A stretch of 64,000 bases of DNA from Bog-473 sp963737745 (GTDB taxonomy: Bacteria; Actinomycetota; Acidimicrobiia; Acidimicrobiales; RAAP-2), in NCBI GenBank assembly GCA_963737745.1, contig CAVTTR010000002.1:372001-436000 (forward strand), read 5' to 3'. Shown here in pieces: positions 62,743 to 64,000 of the stretch (the stretch's first letter is position 1; each line of letters starts with the position of its first letter). The notes under the pieces were generated by a model, which worked only from the letters and a program-made list of their open reading frames with translations, was not told where the DNA came from and made no database searches. The position numbers and the translations under genes were made by a program.

Positions 62743-63577
62743 ATGTCTGAGGATGCCGAACCAAATGAGCGTCGTCCGATCGAGGTGGGAGCGGAGGCGG
62801 AGCCGGTAAAGCTCGGCTCCATGCTCTTCAGCTTGGTGGAGCCGCACCGGGGTCATGAGGTGGCGTACAACAGATGGTACGAGCGTGATCACTTTTATGC
62901 GGGTGCCATGGTGGGTCCGTACACCTTCGCCGGACGCCGTTTCGTCGCCACCGCCGAGCTGAAGTCTCTGCGCGATCCCGACCCGTCCGGCCATCACCGG
63001 CTCGCCCGAACGGGGCTCGTACGTCTCGGTGTACTGGGTGCTCGACGGCTACCACGCCGTGTGGAATCGCTGGGCCTTACGCCAAGTCAATGCGCTGCAC
63101 GCCGCCGGTCGGATGTTCGAAGAACGTGACCACGTGCACACCGCGCTCTACAGCTACGCATGGGAGTTCCGCCGCGATCCCGACGGCGTGCCCATCGAGG
63201 TGGCTTTGGACCACCCCTATCGCGGCTTCGTCTCCCTCTTCATTGAGAATGCTGAGGGCGTGTCGACCGAAGCCCTCTGGGACTGGCTGCGGACCGAACA
63301 CCTCCCGGCCCTCATGCCCGGCTCCGACGCCGATCTGGTTGCCGCATTCACGCCGATCTCCCCGGATGCAGATGGCGCCGGCGAAGCCATCGACCCGAGT
63401 CGGACGCTCTTGTTGTGGTTCCTGAGCACGCCGCCCGAAGTGGCATGGGAGACGGTCATCCTCGAGCATCGGCGTCGTTTGGAGGAGTCCGGACTGGGCA
63501 CCGTGGTGGCGGCCCTGCCGTTCATCCCCACCATCCCCGGCACCGATACGTACACCGACAAGCTCTGGGTGGACTGA
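62743..63577 (+). CDS. Uncharacterised actinobacterial protein (possible dimeric alpha/beta-barrel), frameshifted
   Basis: Reads SMLFSLVEPHRGHEVAYNRWYERDHFYAGAMVGPYTFAGRRFVATAELKSLRDP; near 62980 one extra base shifts the frame. The continuation, TRPAITGSPERGSYVSVYWVLDGYHAVWNRWALRQVNALHAAGRMFEERDHVHTALYSYAWEF, runs through GFVSLFIENAEGVSTEALWDWLRTEHLPALMPGSDADL to 63577. Joined length is about 277 residues. Two segments with the pattern W-x-E-R-D-H-F / W-L-R-T-E-H-L-P suggest a duplicated EthD/Dabb-like ferredoxin fold, but I cannot name the family or reaction. Confidence 0.65.
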
Positions 63578-63587
63578 GGACTCCGCT

Positions 63588-64000
63588 CTACCGTCGCGCC
63601 AGTATCTCGACGTGAGGGACGACGAAGACCCCATCGGGGGATTCGGCCCAGCCGAGGAAGGCCTGGGCCATCTCCTCCAGCTCGTTGGCATCGCTCAGCC
63701 CATAGGAAACCGCTTGTTCGGCGAAGCGCGAGAAACGCACTCGATCGGCCCACAGGCCGCCCCACCACTGCCGCGATTCGGCCTCGGCAAAGGTCCAGCA
63801 CGTGCTCGACACCACGATGTCGTCGAATCCCGCCGCCCGGGCCAGGCCGAGCAACGAGGGGCCGATCCGTGCGTCGTGCCCATTGCGTTCGGTGACGGCC
63901 AGGTAGAGCTGCATCCAACGGTCGAGCATCGGATGGGCCGGAGCCCAGACGAAGGCGCCGTAGTCGCTCTCTCGCACGGCGAGGACCCCTCCGGGCCGAA
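63588..64000 (-). CDS. SAM-dependent methyltransferase, C-terminal part (5' end outside window)
   Basis: The open frame continues to the window edge and begins RPGGVLAVRESDYGAFVWAPAHPMLDRWMQLYLAV, the post-motif strand typical of class I methyltransferases of the UbiE/Methyltransf_11-25 type (LRPGGxLxVRE). It goes on with IGPSLLGLARAAGFDDIVVSSTCWTFAE and WWGGLWADRVRFSRFAEQAVSYG. The SAM-binding GxGxG region would lie beyond base 64000. Substrate unknown. A GTG at 63977 is internal, not the start. Confidence 0.75.
   Translation of the reverse strand, partial: RPGGVLAVRESDYGAFVWAPAHPMLDRWMQLYLAVTERNGHDARIGPSLLGLARAAGFDDIVVSSTCWTFAEAESRQWWGGLWADRVRFSRFAEQAVSYGLSDANELEEMAQAFLGWAESPDGVFVVPHVEILARR

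Overview
The window looks like a chromosomal segment of a high-GC (roughly 65 percent by eye) actinobacterium, most probably of class Acidimicrobiia. The evidence is: the actinobacterial order of the translation/envelope genes (rpsB-tsf-pyrH-frr-cdsA-dxr-rseP-ispG, then rimP-nusA-ylxR-infB-rbfA-truB-ribF-rpsO-pnp-M16 protease-dapB); an mtrA-mtrB-lpqB-like block; an Rv2578c-like radical SAM protein; an archaeal/eukaryotic-type prolyl-tRNA synthetase; and a secreted protein built of 'GYWLVASDGG..FSFGDA' repeats, a repeat I associate with Acidimicrobiia. No rRNA, tRNA, CRISPR array, phage or insertion sequence was recognised.

Layout. 1-4.7 kb is an accessory, lower-GC stretch of small enzymes, several of them damaged (frameshifted DHFR-like, VOC protein with a nonsense codon, internally deleted GNAT), starting with an ArsR-SRPBCC pair under a double operator. 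4.7-14.8 kb holds a repeat/hydrolase surface protein with class II DAHP synthase, nadD-rsfS, a GerMN lipoprotein with mtrB-mtrA and a peptide-binding protein, and xerC. 14.9-24.8 kb is the rpsB to ispG block with proS. 24.8-38.3 kb carries a secreted SGNH hydrolase, the rimP-to-pnp transcription/translation operon, an M16 peptidase and dapB. 38.3-41.8 kb has a TetR/rhomboid pair and a TetR/diiron-protein pair. 41.9-50.2 kb has dapA-RNase J, a radical SAM gene, ftsK, a D-Ala-D-Ala carboxypeptidase and thrB. 50.2-52.6 kb is a small accessory patch (GNAT, Ser-rich exported protein, strong terminator, DMT permease). 52.7-60.4 kb is miaB-miaA-dapF-hflX-dapC-dapD-dapE. 60.4-64 kb has a ferritin/desaturase-like gene divergent from an ECF sigma/anti-sigma pair, an uncharacterised protein and the end of a methyltransferase. 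The genes dapA, B, C, D, E and F for the succinylase route to meso-diaminopimelate all lie in the window.

Two global signals stand out. First, at least 13 genes have a TANNNT -10 box ending 6-8 bases before the start codon and no Shine-Dalgarno sequence, the layout of leaderless mRNAs. Second, many conserved genes (xerC, infB, ribF, dapB, miaA, dapF, dapE and others) are broken by single-base shifts, mostly curable by removing one base. This fits insertion-biased sequencing or assembly error better than biology, so I give those genes as full-length loci with the break located. I did not find a convincing new multi-gene system; the most interesting candidates are regulatory layouts (the ArsR double operator and the mirror-image ECF divergent promoter) and some unusual domain architectures.
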